NCBI RefSeq assembly: GCF_007655135.1
Contig: NC_045129.1
Coordinates: 18,512,274 to 18,576,273, forward strand
Source: Punica granatum
Lineage: Eukaryota > Streptophyta > Magnoliopsida > Myrtales > Lythraceae
Length of the DNA: 64,000 nucleotides
Direction of reading: 5' to 3'
Numbering within the stretch: the first letter of the stretch is position 1; each line of letters opens with the position of its first letter. The notes under the pieces are model-generated. The model worked only from the letters and a program-made list of their open reading frames with translations, ran no database searches and was not told the DNA's origin. A program made the position numbers and the translations under genes. Positions 37,121-50,919 of this stretch are shown in pieces.

Positions 37121-40100
37121 TGTACGGACCCGAATGTGGACTCTCGTCGGGGCCCGCATCGCGCGCTTTTGGTTCGCGCGGCTTGGTCGGAACGTCCACC
37201 TTCCCGCGGGGACGCGCGTCGGACACGCGTGAGAGAAGGAGTCGCCACTTATCATTTTACGACCCGAAGGTCGAGGACGGATAAGTTACCCTGGGTCTAG
37301 GGGTATGGAACACCTAGTTTGTTGTTAAGGCATTGATCTGTGCGGAACCGGAAAATCCGTGTTCGGGGGTTCATGTTACGTGCGGGCCTATATCCCGCAC
37401 GCCCTTTCGGTACTCTGGTTTGCTAGGCTTGCATGTTTTATTATTTACCGCGTGAATTAAGTTGCACTCGGCTCGCACGTTTTGACACCGGATATTCGAT
37501 GAACCAAACGATGTCGGTTGAGAAGCCGGGAGAGAGTAAATCTATATGTCGGGGAATTGGTTCACAATCTTGCATTACAGTTCATCGAACCATGGAGGTT
37601 GAATCCCTGCGTGAACCAGAACCGCGATATGTTGGATTCACTTGTGTCTGGGCAAGCATTAGACCGATTCGATTAATTCGACTCTCGGACCGTTCGCTCA
37701 CCGACTGGAATTCTTACAGAATAAATGCAATGCACCAAATAGAATCCTTACAATGCTCTCAAAAACAATAAATACAAATTGCAAAAGGGTCGAATTCCAG
37801 TCGTTTCGCGTTCGGTTATTATTCCACTCTAACTCACCGTGAGTTTAGGGAAAAGACCGAAGAACTGAAATTCAATGAACGCTCTCACTGAATAGGGCGT
37901 TGGACCCTGTGAGTGTTGATTAGGGTGTTGGACCCTGTGCTCGATGATTAGGGCGTTGGACCCTGTGCTCGATGATTAGGGCGTTGACCCTAATATTATT
38001 CGGCCTAGGGTCAGGCCCGACCCGCATGGCAAACAGTGCAGAAAGATAACAAGCAACAGGTTAATAACAGACAAAGTGTTTGTTATTGTCTTGTTTACGT
38101 GAATTAACAGATTATTAACCCAGGGGTGTTTTTGCAAGCAAATGCCATATGCTAAACAATCAAACATATGCCAATGTTTTCAGCATTCGGCTTTGTTTTG
38201 AGAACTTGACAAAGAGAGTCAAATCTCAGGTGTGTGAATCGCTTTTACAGTTGTTCTGTATTGTGACACTGAATTACCACTGAATTAACCAAACTCGTGT
38301 TTTGACTCTAGATTTGGAATCTAGAATTCCTCCTAACCATTATCTAGTGTTTGGTTAGGTCGAGTGAAAGGTTAATCAGCATTTCACAGTTTTCTGACAA
38401 GGATCAACTGTTCTAGTTACCCGAGTCTATGTTAGGATAGCAGAAACTCATCAGTTAGATAAGAAAAGGCTATGCAGATGAACCTGCACCTGAACAGGTA
38501 GCCCGTTCTTATCCCGTACTGTAGTGTTTCTCTATTATGCTAACCCTAAAGATGTCGCTGGGTTGTGAAAAGATGATTTTGCCCTTATTTTTGAAAATGG
38601 TTTTCAGAAAAAAGGGGAAACATCACAGTGCGGGCCACCTCGGCCTGTAGCCGGTGTCGACCGATTCCCTGGATCATCCAGGGTTGTGCAAGAACCCTGA
38701 AAAAGCCAAAGAATCGGTTGATCTGTCCGAAGTGATCCAGAAAGATCTTCCGTATCTTGACATGAGTTACCTGGAATCAAGTGAAAACTCAAGTTGAGAC
38801 ACAAAAGCCTTTTTAGACGTCCATGCCACGTCGGACCGCGCGTTTCGGGTTTTGAAATTGATAAGTTTAAAAGGGCACCAACATCCTTTGACGACTCGTC
38901 GACGCGAGTTATCAGTTAATGTCCAATTCGGGTAAACTTTATCAGTGTGAAGTGAGTTTAATCGTGTGAGCGTCCCGATTAACCCGTTTGTGGAATTAAT
39001 GCTTAAGGGTTGTGCCGAATGCATTAATTGTGAAAACGATTCGCGACTCGACGACCAAGACGATTCCATAAGGATCGAGAATAATTTGGTCCAATAACCG
39101 AAACTATCCTCATAACCAAATGGACCCGAATGAGTCATCGATACTCGAATCCATGCATGCTTTGTTTAAAAGAGTCTTTACATGATATTTTAATATGGGA
39201 ATCGTAAAGACATTGAAGTAAAACTTCACATCATCCGATCAACAAATTAAACTTGAGATAAGGATTTCATTCTTGACTCAAGGAAGGCCAAGAAGCCCTC
39301 GGCTTCATCTTGTGAAGGGTGGCCGAAGGTTCTCATGGCTCTATCCGAGTCACGAACGATTTCCTAATCGTGGTTTAATTATTTCTCGCATGCTCAAACA
39401 TCGACCGTGATAAATAGCACCCTTTTTTAACAAAAGCCGGCGTTATCACGATTTGTTTAGCTCATTCAAACATACAAACATTCACAAACGTGTTAATTAA
39501 GGAAAAGGATAACATAACACCGGCTTCATGCATGCAATAATGATAACAAACTCGGAAATTAACTTGAATAGGCTAAGGAGACCGATCTTAACCCGAAAAG
39601 AGCAATTTAAATCTCAACCCTCTCCTTTAGAGAATTGGCCGAGACTTAATGTGCCATAATAGGGTCGGGATAGTCTTCTTTATGATGATCCAAGCCCCTT
39701 TCCGACATGGTAGCAAGTCCTAAGATAGTGTACGTGTATAATATAACATAAAATTGCATAAAAATTAAATCTTGTGAATGAAACATGCATGAAAACACCA
39801 TAATACTCCATAGCCATGCAAAAATATAAAAGTCCTAACTCCTCTAAGTCGAAAGTGTTTTACCTAGCCTCGGAATACGAAAAGAGTCGGGGAAGTGTTT
39901 GAGAGTCGGGTGACTCGGTGGAACCCTTAAAAGGGTATTCGGGTGCAAGATGGACGTGCACGGGCACGGTCGAGCACGGTGACGGGAGCTAGTGGGCACG
40001 GACAGGCGCTGGTGGTGGGCGCGGGTGTGCGCGGTGACAGGCGCGGGCGTGCGCGGATGACAGGCACGGGCGTGCGCGGGTGACGGGCGCGGCGTGCGCT

Positions 40101-42362
40101 GGTGACGGCGCGGCGCGTGCGCGGGTGACGTGCGCGGGCGTGCGCTGATGACGGGCGCGGCGTGCGCTGGTATGGGCGCGGCGTGCGCTGGTGACGGCGC
40201 GGCGTGCGCTGGTGACGGGCGCGGGCGTGCGCTGGTGACGGCGCGGGCGTGCGCGGGCGGGCGCGGGCGTGCGCTGGTTGACGCGCTGGTGACGATGGCG
40301 CGGCGTGCGCTGGTGACGGGCGGGTTCGTTGCGCGGGTGACGGGCGCCGGCGTGCGCTGGGTGACGGGCGCGGGCGTGCGCGGGTGACGGGCGCGGGCGT
40401 GGTGCGGGTGACGCCTGGTGACAATGCTGGCTGCGCTCGGTGACGCCTGGCTGCGCTCGGTGACGCCTGGTGACGGGCACTGTTCACCCGAGAGCTCCAA
40501 CTTCACCCGAAATGATCCAAAATGATAAGCAAACGACTCCAAACTAAAAAACTGGGTTCAGAAATGGAATCCTTGGGTCCGAAACATGTCGTCTATGAAG
40601 TTTGAAGAATTTTGGATATAAGTCGGAATAGTGCCCGCTATGGATCCCGACCTAAACTCCAAAGCTATTTGGCTTGATTCTTGATTTTCATGAAGTTCTT
40701 TGCTTGCTGCTGGTTCCTAAGGAGTTGAGAGCATTTTCTAGAGGGAGAAACTAGCAAGATGAGGTGTGCTTCATGAATGATTAGCTTAATCACAAATAGG
40801 CAATATATATGTGAAGCTAATGAGCAATTAAGCAAAACAAAGCACCATTAAGGGCCTCATGGAGATGAGGATGAATGTCATCCAAGTATCTTGATGAGGA
40901 AGAGCCAAGAAGCATTAATGGAGGTGGAGTTAATGGCTTGAGTGTTGACTTGGAAGACCAAAGATATTTTGGGCTAGGTGAGGGCAAGAGAGGAAAGGGG
41001 AAAAGGCCGAAAAGTTTGGGGCAAAGGGCGGTTGCCCTTGGGCAGCCCGTGGGTCCCACGGCTTGTGAGGAGAAACCGGGAAAAGACTCGGGTCTCGATT
41101 GGTCGCGTATTCGAAGTTCGTGGTTCGAATTGAACGTCGAATTGTCTGTATACGCGTGAAAACGGAGTTAATGAGCCCAAGATTGATCCGGGTGTGGGGC
41201 TCGGGAGCCGATTTTGCCCATTGCAAGTGATCGGGGCGAAGTTGTCCGCTTCTGACAGCATATCCCGTGTCTGCATCTCATGTTGGTCATTTTGGCATAA
41301 GTTGTCAAACCACGTGAACAATCATCCCTTAAGCCGGTAATGCTAACGTGGGGCCGGAGACGTCCTAGGAGGCCGAGACTGGTTTTCTCAAGATGACTTC
41401 TGAGTTGCTTGGGCACTCCGGAGATTACTGTAATCTCTGTTTGTCAAGATTAGACCTCCAAGGACTTGAAGAGTGTATCTGAGACCTCTAAAGCACTGTT
41501 GAGAGATCTAGATGAGTTGTGTGAATTATTCCGACGACTCCACATTGAGCCTTGAGAAGGCTAGCATTGTGTAACGTAAGCATTCGGCGTCAAATTTCCC
41601 CAAAGAGGACCTCCGGATATGGATTTCCACTGAAAATGGTCATTTCCGCTCTTCGGAGGTTACTCGGAAACCGCGAAGGGTTTTGCTGTCTGTTTTTGCC
41701 CAATTGTGAATGTCTGCTAGAGTTTTCTGGGCAATGCGGTATGAACTTCGTTTGCCGTAATTCCATCAGACCCTTCTCCGGCTATGCTCTTCTGAAGAGG
41801 GGTATGCTTGTTTTGCCGTTCGGAAGTCATTTGAAGTGTCTGTGTGACTTCCAAAAGACAATCTGAAGCGTTGTTCATACTCTGTGTGCTGATGGGGCAT
41901 GGCCGCGTCTGATATTTGGAATTAACTTTTCTCCAGGAAACCGGCATTTTTGGACTTCCACTGAAAAGTTGTCTGTATACAGAAAGTTGTTCTGTATAGA
42001 ACAGATGATTTGCAAAATGCCTTTGGGGACACTTTTCATCTATTTGGCACTGTGTGGATTTTTGGAGTCCAATATTCACTATCTTCCGATGACCGAGCGA
42101 ACTATCGGAAATAGTGCCGTCCGTGTAATACACTGAAAACGCCGGTTTTGGACATTGTTGATTTTTTGGTCGCTCTGTTCCCCTTTGGTGACCCCTAGAG
42201 TCCTTCTGTCATGTCCATGGGCCATTTGCTCAATTTTGCCAACTTGAGGATGAATAGTGATTTCTTGCTCTGCCGAGCCGTTTTCTGTATTCTGCTCAAG
42301 TCGTGGCTTGGGTCATTGCTAATATCATTGTTTGGAATGGTGAGCAAAATGGGGTGCTGACA
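37121..42362 (-). repeat. 3' LTR of A2 (first copy, 5242 bp)
   Basis: Runs from TGTACGGACC to GTGCTGACA on the plus strand. Its left 1.4 kb matches the 5' LTR at 62626-64000 closely, with scattered changes. A 29-bp unit with GCGTTGGACCCTGTG near 37895-37990 is present about four times, against about three in the 5' LTR (63390-63470). Confidence 0.93.
39950..40440 (-). repeat. GC-rich minisatellite inside the A2 LTR
   Basis: Irregular repeats of about 20-24 bp built from GGGCGCGGGCGTGCGCTGGT and GACG variants. The A LTR at 15050-15200 has only a short, diverged GC-rich counterpart. The contig after the gap starts at the edge of this array, so it probably caused the assembly break. Confidence 0.85.
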
Positions 42363-44700
42363 GCTTGCCCCTCTTTGACTGCTTGCTCGAGTAGAGGATG
42401 CAATCAAAGATTTCAAAAGCACCCCAGTTTGATAGCAATGATCAAAATGGAATTTCCTATATGGCCCTCTCCTTTTTGTTTTGGATATGTAGGATGTTGT
42501 ACCTAATAAGAGGGAATATGGTGAGATGTGCACAATAACATGTAGAGTTCGGAACAAAGCTGAAACAGGCAATTAAAGTCGGGACTGACCCGACGGGGAC
42601 TGACCCCATGCAAGAAAAGTAATCGGGACTGACCCAAGGGGTTTGCAATATGCACGAAAAGTAATCGGGACTGACCCGAAGGGGTTTGCAATATGCACGA
42701 AAAGTAATCGGGACTGACCCGAAGGGGACTGACCCCAATGCAGGAAAAGTAGTCGGGCTGACCCGAAGGGACTGCAATATGCACGAAAAGTAATCGGGAC
42801 TGACCCGAAGGGGACTGACCCCAATGCAGGAAAGTAGCGGGACTGACCCGAAGGGGACTGACCCCAATGCAGGAAAGTAGTCGGGATTGACCCGAATGGG
42901 ACTGACCCCAATGCAAGGAAAAGTAGTGGATTGACCCGAAGGGACTGACCCCAATGCAGAAGTATCGGGACTGACCCGAGGGGTTTGCAATATGCACGGG
43001 GCGCATACCGAATGAACTGCATGGTTCAAAGGCGCCTACCCGGTGGACTTGCGATGTGCACGAGCGCTTGCTCGGCTGGTTTTGCAATATGCACGGGGCG
43101 CATACCGAATGAACTGCATAGTTCAAAGGCGCCTACCCGGTGGACTTGCGATGTGCACTGCAATCCTGAGAGGGTGCACGCTAATGAAAGTGCATTGCGG
43201 AAATAAATGTGCACTGCGGTCCTGAGAGGGTGCACGCTAATGAAAATGCATTGCGGAAATAAATGTGCACTGCTGCCCTGAGAGGGTGCACGCTAATGAA
43301 AGTGCATTGCAGAAATAAATGTGCACTGCAGTCCTGAGAGGGTGCACGCTAATGAAAGCATTGCGGAAATAAATGTGCACTGCAGTCCTGAGAGGGTGCA
43401 CGCTAATGAAAGTGCATTGCGGAATAAATGTGCACTGCAGTCCTGAGAGGGTGCACGCTAATGAAAATGCATTGCGGAAATAAGTGCACTGCGGTCCTGA
43501 GAGGGTGCACGCTAATGAAAGTGCATTGCGGAAATAATGTGCACTGCAGTCCTGAGAGGGTGCACGCTAATGAAAGTGCATTGCGGAAATAAATGTGTGA
43601 GAAGTAAATGCAAACACTGGGGAGTGGTGTGAGGTGTGGAAGGAATCATTGTGTTCCTTCCCTCGTTGATTTCGTCCATGTCGCAATCAATGCTGTGGTG
43701 GGACGTTTCATTGCTCGCCAACTGATTGCGATGTAACTGAGTGCCTGGAGTGTTGTCCTGAAGGTCTCTCTTCGGATTTAGACTGTAGTCTTTGGCATAA
43801 GACAGACATGCATTCGTCAAAAAGAAACTCTTTTCGGGGTTCAAATCCTGCTTCCTGCAACTAGAATCAAAAGGGCTAATAGTGGTTGTCAATCCTACTC
43901 TATAGCCATAATGAAGATGTATCAAGAAGTCTGAATAATAATGCTTTGGGGATTTGAACATGATGACCATTTAAAGGGTGGTCGTCTCCCACTAGATTGT
44001 GACTCGACAAAAGGCTTATATTTACAGAATGGGCTTGACCCGTAGAATTTGCATTAAGGAAAATGGAAGGATTTTGGGATCCTCCATATCAAGGATACGA
44101 CGATTCGACTGCATGTCGAAACGTGTCTTGTGCTGTGAGAGTCAAAGAGAGTTTGCTTGCATCGGAGACTGCCAAACTACTACTTGTTGTCGCTTCACAC
44201 TGAGTGTAGCTGTTACTTCATAGTCGAGCTGCCGAAGGCCCCTAACTTTTGCCTAGGTCGCAAGATGCGTGACGACCTAGCGGGGTATTCTTTTAGACTC
44301 TTTTCTCATTTAGAGCTCACCTTTTGCTATGACCGTCCCAATTGGATCTGTGTCATACCTCTCGGTTCCTCTAACTTTTGCCTAGAGCGCCTTTTCGGGT
44401 TTTCACTCTAGCGAGGATTTCGCTTTGTACTCTCCTTTTGCCACGATTCCCCTTTTTCGGGATTTTAAACCGTGCCCCTCATTCCCTAATTTTTGCCTAG
44501 GCCGCCTCAAAGAGGTTTTAACCTAGCGGGAGATTTACTATTTTTCTCTCAGGACAAGTTCAGAGAAAGGGAAAAGGCAGAAGCGGGGAGTGTATTAATA
44601 AGCGGAAATGAAAATGCTGGGAGATTGTACATGCGAAGAAAGTAAAGAAATGTAAATGTGCATTTGAGGAAAACATCCAGGTGGAATGAGAGAAACACTA
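42363..44700 (-). other. A2 3' UTR and PPT, first copy
   Basis: Duplicate of 50703-53075 with small indels. The PPT lies at 42363-42376, the 45-bp array at about 42575-42985, the 56-bp array at 43153-43594 (about 8 units) and the hairpin array at 44246-44530. Confidence 0.85.
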
Positions 44701-47700
44701 TCATGGATAGTATTTCTTGAGTGTATCAGCATTGACCGGAAGAGCATTCTCGTTCCCGTCCATATCATTGAGAATGATTGCCCCACCGTCAAAGACTTCT
44801 TTAACAATGAAGGGACCGTCGTATTTGTAAGCGAATTTGCCCCTGGAATCAGGGGCAATATGCAGAACCTTTCGCAGGACGAGGTCGCCGGGGCTGAACT
44901 CGCGGGACGAACTTTCTTGTTAAAAGCTCGGGCCATTCTTTGCTGATAGCACTGACCGTGGCAAAGTGCTGTTAGCCGCTTCTCATCAATGAGATTGAGC
45001 TGTTCGTAGCGTTGCTTTGCCCACTCTGCTTCCTTGAGCTTGGACTCGGCAAGGATCCTCATAGAGGGAATCTCTACTTCGATTGGAAGAACTGCTTCCA
45101 TGCCGTAGACCAAAGAGTATGGGGTTGATCCAGTGGACGAGCGGATAGAAGTCCGATACGCCAGAGTGCGAATGGGAGCATCTCGTGCCAGTCTCTGTAA
45201 TTAACTGTCATCTTTTCGATGATCTTCTTTATGTTCTTGTTTGCTGCCTCTACTGCACCGTTCATTGTGGACGATACGGAGAGGAGTTGCGGTGTAGAAT
45301 CTTGAACTGTGCACAGAGCTCATCGATGAGCTTATTGTTCAAATTCTTGGCGTTGTCTGTGACAAGTGTCGCAGGGACCCCGTAACGTGGCAATGATGTC
45401 ACGTCTGAGGAAGCGTGCCACGGTCTTTGCAGTGACTGATGCAGAGTGATAGCTTCGATCCATTTGGTGAAGTAGTCGATAGCTAACCAATATGTACAAG
45501 TGCCCATTGGATGCTTTGGGTTAATAGGACCAAATCACGTCCATGCCCCACATTGAAAAGGGCCACGGAGCAGCCATTGGATGCAGCTCATTGGGTGGTG
45601 CTCTGATCTGATTTGCGTAACTTGACACAAGTGACAGTGCCTGACATGTTTGACGCAGTCATTCTCCATGGTGGACCAGAAGTACCCAAGTCGCATGAGC
45701 TTCTTTGCTAGCATGAGCCCGTTCATATGAGGTCCGCAATTTCCCTCGTGCACTTCTTCCATGAGGCGTTGTGCCTCATCTCATCATTCACCACACCGAA
45801 GCTGTGGCATCGAAGAACGGCGGTAAAAGGATTTCATTCACACCGCTCAGGAAGAAATTTGCTGCTTCAGTTCGCCGAGAGTCCTCCGGTCATGTGTCGA
45901 TCGGTGCATGCGTGCTGGAACTGACCCTTTTGTAGCAAGTGTTTAATATGATGCCACTGGCGTACCACGCTTGCCGTCGTGAGCGTCGATTACATCTCGC
46001 ATGGCAGGACCCTGAGCAATCTCAATTCGAGGGGCTCGATGAGATTCTCTTTGTAATGCTAACCATGGAAGCGAGTGTTGCGAGTGCATCAGCGAACCTG
46101 GTTCTTCATGCGTGGTGTGTATGTAAATGAGATGTCCTTGAAGGTTTCTGTCAAGTCTTCAAGTACCATGATATGGCACCAGTTTTGGATCTTTCGTCTT
46201 CCATTGTTTGAGTGTCTGAAAGATTGTGAGCATGGAATCTCCAAACACTTCAAGCTCCTTGACTTTGAGGTCGATTGCCGCCTGCAAGCCGAGGATACAT
46301 GACCTCATATCGGCTATTTGTTGGTGCAGGGGAAATCAATCTTCGCTGCAACAGGAAAATGGCGCCCTTCCGGGGATATCAGCACTGCGCCAATCCCTGA
46401 TCCGGTGGAATTGATTACTGCACCATCGAAGTACATCTTCCATCTGTGGTTTTCCTCCTCACCACTCATTTGGAGGATTTTTTCGTCGGGAAATCAGTCA
46501 TCGTCTCGTTGTGTCATCGACAATCGGGAATTCTGCTAAATGATCTGCTATCGCTTGGCCCTTGACTGATGTCGCGACACATATTCGATGTCGTACTCCG
46601 TCAGTTGGCAACGCCATTTTGCTATGTTCCTCATGGGGACGGAGTACTAAGCAGATATTTCAAAGGATCTGTCTTCGACAGCAGGCGAACAGTATGGAGT
46701 AGAGAGTGTATTGCCGGAGTCTCTGCATGACCCACACAAGTGCGCAACACATTTTCTCTATCTCAGGGTAGTTGGACTCCCCTTCAGTGAACTTTTGCTC
46801 AAATAATAAATGGCTCGCTCTGCGTGAGAGGACTCGTCCTTTTGTCCTAACATGCATCCGATGGATTGTCGGCGCACCGTCAAGTACAAAATGAGAGGAC
46901 GATCAGGTGAAGGTGGAACTAACACCGGCGGCTGACTTAAATATGCCTTGATGGTATCAAAAGCTTTCTGACACTCATCATCCCATTCGACCGCTGCATT
47001 CTTGCGAAGCAAACGAAGAGTGGTTGGCACTTGTCTGTCAAATTTGCGATGAAACGCGCGATGTAATTCAGCCGTCCTAAGAAGCTCCTCACTTCGCGCA
47101 CTGTCGATGGAGGGGGCAATTCCATGATCGCTTTAACTTTGTCAGGGTCGACCTTGATGCCTTCCTCACTGACTATAAACCCTAACAATTCCCTGACTTG
47201 ACGCCAAATGTGCATTTTGTTGGGTTAAGTCGGAGTTTGTATTTCTTGAGGCGGTCGAACAATCGTTTGAGGTTAACCAAATGATCTTCTCCTTCTTTGG
47301 ACTTCGCGATCATGTCGTCTACATAGACCTCGATCTCTTTATGCATCATGTCATGAAAGAGAGTGACCATTGCTCGTTGATAGGTTGCCCCGGCATTTTT
47401 GAGACCGAAAGGCATGACCTTGTAGCAAAATGTACCCCACATCGTGATGAATGTGGTCTTGACTTTGTCTTCTTCGGCCATCTGAATCTGATTGTATCCA
47501 GAGAAACCGTCCATGAAGGAGAATTGTGAGTGGCGTGCTGTATTGTCCACCAAGACATCGATGTGTGGCAGCGGAAAATTATCCTTTGGGCTAGCCCTAT
47601 TGAGATCTCGGTAGTCGATGCAGAACTCTGACTTTCCCATTTCTTTTCCACTGGAACAATGTTCGCTACTACTTCATAGAGTAATTGCATTCATATTGAT

Positions 47701-48604
47701 ACCCATACTTGCTGATTGACTTCTGTCTTATGCTGTGACTTCTAAGCGTCTGTCGTAATAGGTCAGTCGTTGACGTCGCAAGTGTTGGCGTTTGGGTGGG
47801 AGAATTTCAGTATCGAGTGGGAGGAAATGCTTACGATTGAGGGGGGCCGGCATACTGGATAGGCGTAGGACCAAGCGAACCTCCTGGTACTCTGTCAAGA
47901 AGTCGATCATTCGGGTCCTCTGTGCAGAGTCGAGTCCTATTCCGATTCTAAGGGTGCGTGTTCGTCTGCATTGCCTACGTTGATGTCTTCGGTTGGCTCA
48001 ACGGAAGTGAGTTGGTGGTTTTCGAGACGATGCAAACTCTCTTCTATCTCGGGCACGCGACCATCCTCGTCAATCCTTCCCCGAAGTATATGGGTAGGGA
48101 CTTTCCGAGATGTGTTTCGAGTGAATCCGAATCGTTATATCCATGATTGGATTCGATTGGAGCCTGGACATGAAAGTGAATTGTCTTAGAAATTAAAGAT
48201 GTTAGAAGCGAGTGCAAGAGAGAATTTAGGGACAGGAAATCAAAAACATGCAGGGATTCTATTAACAAGCCATAACAAAACCCCCTCTTCTGTCATGTGG
48301 CTTATGGCATTGCCGACATGCAGGTAGCATTATGTATAAAGACCGTCTTACACATCGGCAACTATGGCCGAGTAGAGCGGGATTGAAGTCCAGTTGGTAA
48401 GCTCCTCATCCTCCTGTGCAGGACGGATATAACCTTAGAAGATGTCCCTCAATGACGGCATGTATGGCTGGCAAAGCCAAAAACGCTTCAACCGCATCCG
48501 AAGAGAAGTCATCTGTTTCAGTGATTGGGTTCTCTGAGGTGTCTCCCATGATTTGTGGTGGTGCTGCAAAAACTGTGAGAGTGGTGGAAATGGCATGCCC
48601 CTAT
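44701..48604 (-). pseudogene. pol: A2 integrase, RT-RNase H and protease end, first (frame-broken) copy
   Basis: Contains the same domains as 53076-56874 in the same order: integrase 44701-45770, RT-RNase H to 48163, a 188-nt intron at 48164-48351, then the protease C-terminal part up to the gap. Many one- and two-base indels split it into short frames. It retains two stretches lost in the second copy: the RNase H-integrase linker (about 45850-45970) and a CG dinucleotide near 45410. It is most likely the same locus or its other haplotype, read with errors, not an old separate element. Confidence 0.85.
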
Positions 48605-48704
48605 NNNNNNNNNNNNNNNNNNNNNNNNNNNNNNNNNNNNNNNNNNNNNNNNNNNNNNNNNNNNNNNNNNNNNNNNNNNNNNNNNNNNNNNNNNNNNNNN
48701 NNNN
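48605..48704. other. Assembly gap of exactly 100 N
   Basis: A run of 100 N, the conventional size for a gap of unknown length. The sequence to its left continues at 56875 and the sequence to its right begins at a place equivalent to about 40430. The two contigs therefore overlap and the gap has no real missing sequence at this point. Confidence 0.97.
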
Positions 48705-50702
48705 TGAGGCTGCGCTCGGTGACGCTGGCTGCGGATGCTGGCTGAGCTCGGTGACGCCTGGTGACGGGGCACTGTTCACCCGAGAGCTCCAACTTCACCC
48801 GAAATGATCCAAAATGATAAGCAAACGACTCCAAACTAAAAAACTGGGTTCAGAAATGGAATCCTTGGGTCCGAAACATGTCGTCTATGAAGTTTGAAGA
48901 ATTTTGGATATAAGTCGGAATAGTGCCCGCTATGGATCCCGACCTAAACTCCAAAGCTATTTGGCTTGATTCTTGATTTTTATGAAGTTCTTTGCTTGCT
49001 GCTGGTTCCTAAGGAGTTGAGAGCATTTTCTAGAGGGAGAAACTAGCAAGATGAGGTGTGCTTCATGAATGATTAGCTTAATCACAAATAGGCAATATAT
49101 ATGTGAAGCTAATGAGCAATTAAGCAAAACAAAGCACCATTAAGGGCCTCATTAATGAAGGTCGGTTGCCCTAATGGAGATGAGGATGAATGTCATCCAA
49201 GTATCTTGATGAGGAAGAGCCAAGAAGCATTAATGGAGGTGGAGTTAATGGCTTGAGTGTTGACTTGGAAGACCAAAGATATTTTGGGCTAGGTGAGGGC
49301 AAGAGAGGAAAGGGGAAAAGGCCGAAAAGTTTGGGGCAAAGGGCGGTTGCCCTTGGGCAGCCCGTGGGTCCCACGGCTTGTGAGGAGAACCGGGAAAAGA
49401 CTCGGGTCTCGATTGGTCGCGTATTCGAAGTTCGTGGTTCGAATTGAACGTCGAATTGTCGGTATACGCGTGAAAACGGAGTTAATGAGCCCAAGATTGA
49501 CATTTTCTATTGAGAAATGTCCCGGATGTGTGTGGGGCTCGGGAGCCGATTTTGCCCATTGCAAGTGATCGGGGCGAAGTTGTCCGCTTCTGACAGCATA
49601 TCCCGTGTCTGCATCTCATGTTGGTCATTTTGGCATAAGTTGTCAAACCACGTGAACAATCATCCCTTAAGCCGGTAATGCTAACGTGGGGCCGGAGACG
49701 TCCTAGGAGGCCGAGACTGGTTTTCTCAAGGATGACTTCTGAGTTGCTTGGGCACTCCGGAGATTACTGTAATCTCTGTTTGTCAAGATTAGACCTCCAA
49801 GGACTTGAAGAGTGTATTGAGACCTCTAAAGCACTGTTTGAGAGATCTAGATGAGTTGTGTGAATTATTCCGACGACTCCACATTGAGCCTTGAGAAGGC
49901 TAGCATTGTGTAACGTAAGCATTCGGCGTCAAATTTCCCCAAAGAGGACCTCCGGATATGGATTTCCACTGAAAATGGTCATTTCCGCTCTTCGGAGGTT
50001 ACTCGGGAAACCGCGAAGGGTTTTGCTGTCTGTTTTGCCCAATTGTGAATGTCTGCTAGAGTTTTCTGGGCAATGCTGTATGAACTTGTTTGCCGTAATT
50101 CCATCAGACCCTTCTCCGGCTATGCTCTTCTGAAGAGGGGTATGCTTGTTTTGCCGTTCGGAAGTCATTTGAAGTGTCTGTGTGACTTCCAAAAGACAAT
50201 ATGAAGCGTTGTTCCTACTCTGTGTGCTGATGGGGCATGGCCGCGTCTGATATTTGGAATTAACTTTTCTCCAGGAAACCGGCATTTTTGGACTTCCACT
50301 GAAAAGTTGTCTGTATACAGAAAGTTGTTCTGTATAGAACAGATGATTTGCAAAATGCCTTTGGGGACACTTTCATCTATTTGGCACTGGTGTGGATTTT
50401 TGGAGTCCAATTTCACTATCTTCCGATGACCGAGCGAACTATCGGAAAATAGTGCCGTCCGTGTAATACACTGAAAACGCCGGTTTTGGACATTGTTGAG
50501 TTCTTTGGTCGCTCTGTTCCCCTTTGGTGACCCCTAGAGTCCTTCTGTCATGTCCATGGGCCATTTGCTCAATTTTGCCAACTTGAGGATGAATAGTGAT
50601 TTCTTGCTCTGCCGAGCCGTTTTCTGTATTCTGCTCAAGTCGTGGCTTGGGTCATTGCTAATATCATTGTTTGGAATGGTGAGCCAAAATGGGGTGCTGA
50701 CA
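48705..50702 (-). repeat. 3' LTR of A2, second (partial) copy
   Basis: The 2.0 kb of LTR adjoining the PPT, ending GTGCTGACA at 50702. The part further from the PPT is only in the first copy. Confidence 0.9.
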
Positions 50703-50716
50703 GCTTGCCCCTCTTT
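50703..50716 (-). promoter_or_regulatory. Polypurine tract of A2
   Basis: Minus-strand AAAGAGGGGCAAGC directly before the LTR start TGTCAGCACC. It is identical in its purine core to that of B2. Confidence 0.9.
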
Positions 50717-50919
50717 GACTGCTTGCTCGAGTAGAGGATGCAATCAAAGATTTCAAAAGCACCCAGTTTGATAGCAATGATCAAAATGGAATTTCCTATA
50801 TGGCCCTCTCCTTTTTGTTTTGGATATGTAGGATGTTGTACCTAATAAGAGGGAATATGGTGAGATGTGCACAATAACATGTAGAGTTCGGAACAAAGCT
50901 GAAACAGGCAATTAAAGTC

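Larger units (their letters stand above)
40430..48604. repeat. First copy of an 8.2-kb repeated segment ending at the gap
   Basis: Nearly identical and collinear with 48705-56874: LTR end, PPT, 3' UTR, integrase, RT, intron and the end of the protease. It stops exactly at the N gap. Dense one-base indels break every frame, typical of low-coverage long-read contig ends. It also differs by larger indels, for example two missing stretches of about 20-30 bp near 40860 and 41180, and 8 instead of 10 units of the 56-bp repeat. Confidence 0.93.

Noticed and set aside
39844..40542. Long overlapping minus-strand frames (163-232 aa) rich in His, Ala, Arg, Pro and Thr
   Set aside because: They lie in the GC-rich minisatellite of the A2 LTR. 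Open frames in all three phases follow from the repeat composition, not from coding.
42457..43126. Minus-strand frames up to 207 aa in the A2 3' UTR, with relatives at 50796-51420
   Set aside because: They read through the 45-bp minisatellite and change between the two assembly copies by frameshifts, so they are not coding.
44701..48604. A separate, older and decayed A element
   Set aside because: It is nearly identical to 53076-56874 down to the 3' UTR and LTR, has no LTR pair of its own and ends exactly at the N gap. An unmerged contig overlap explains this better.
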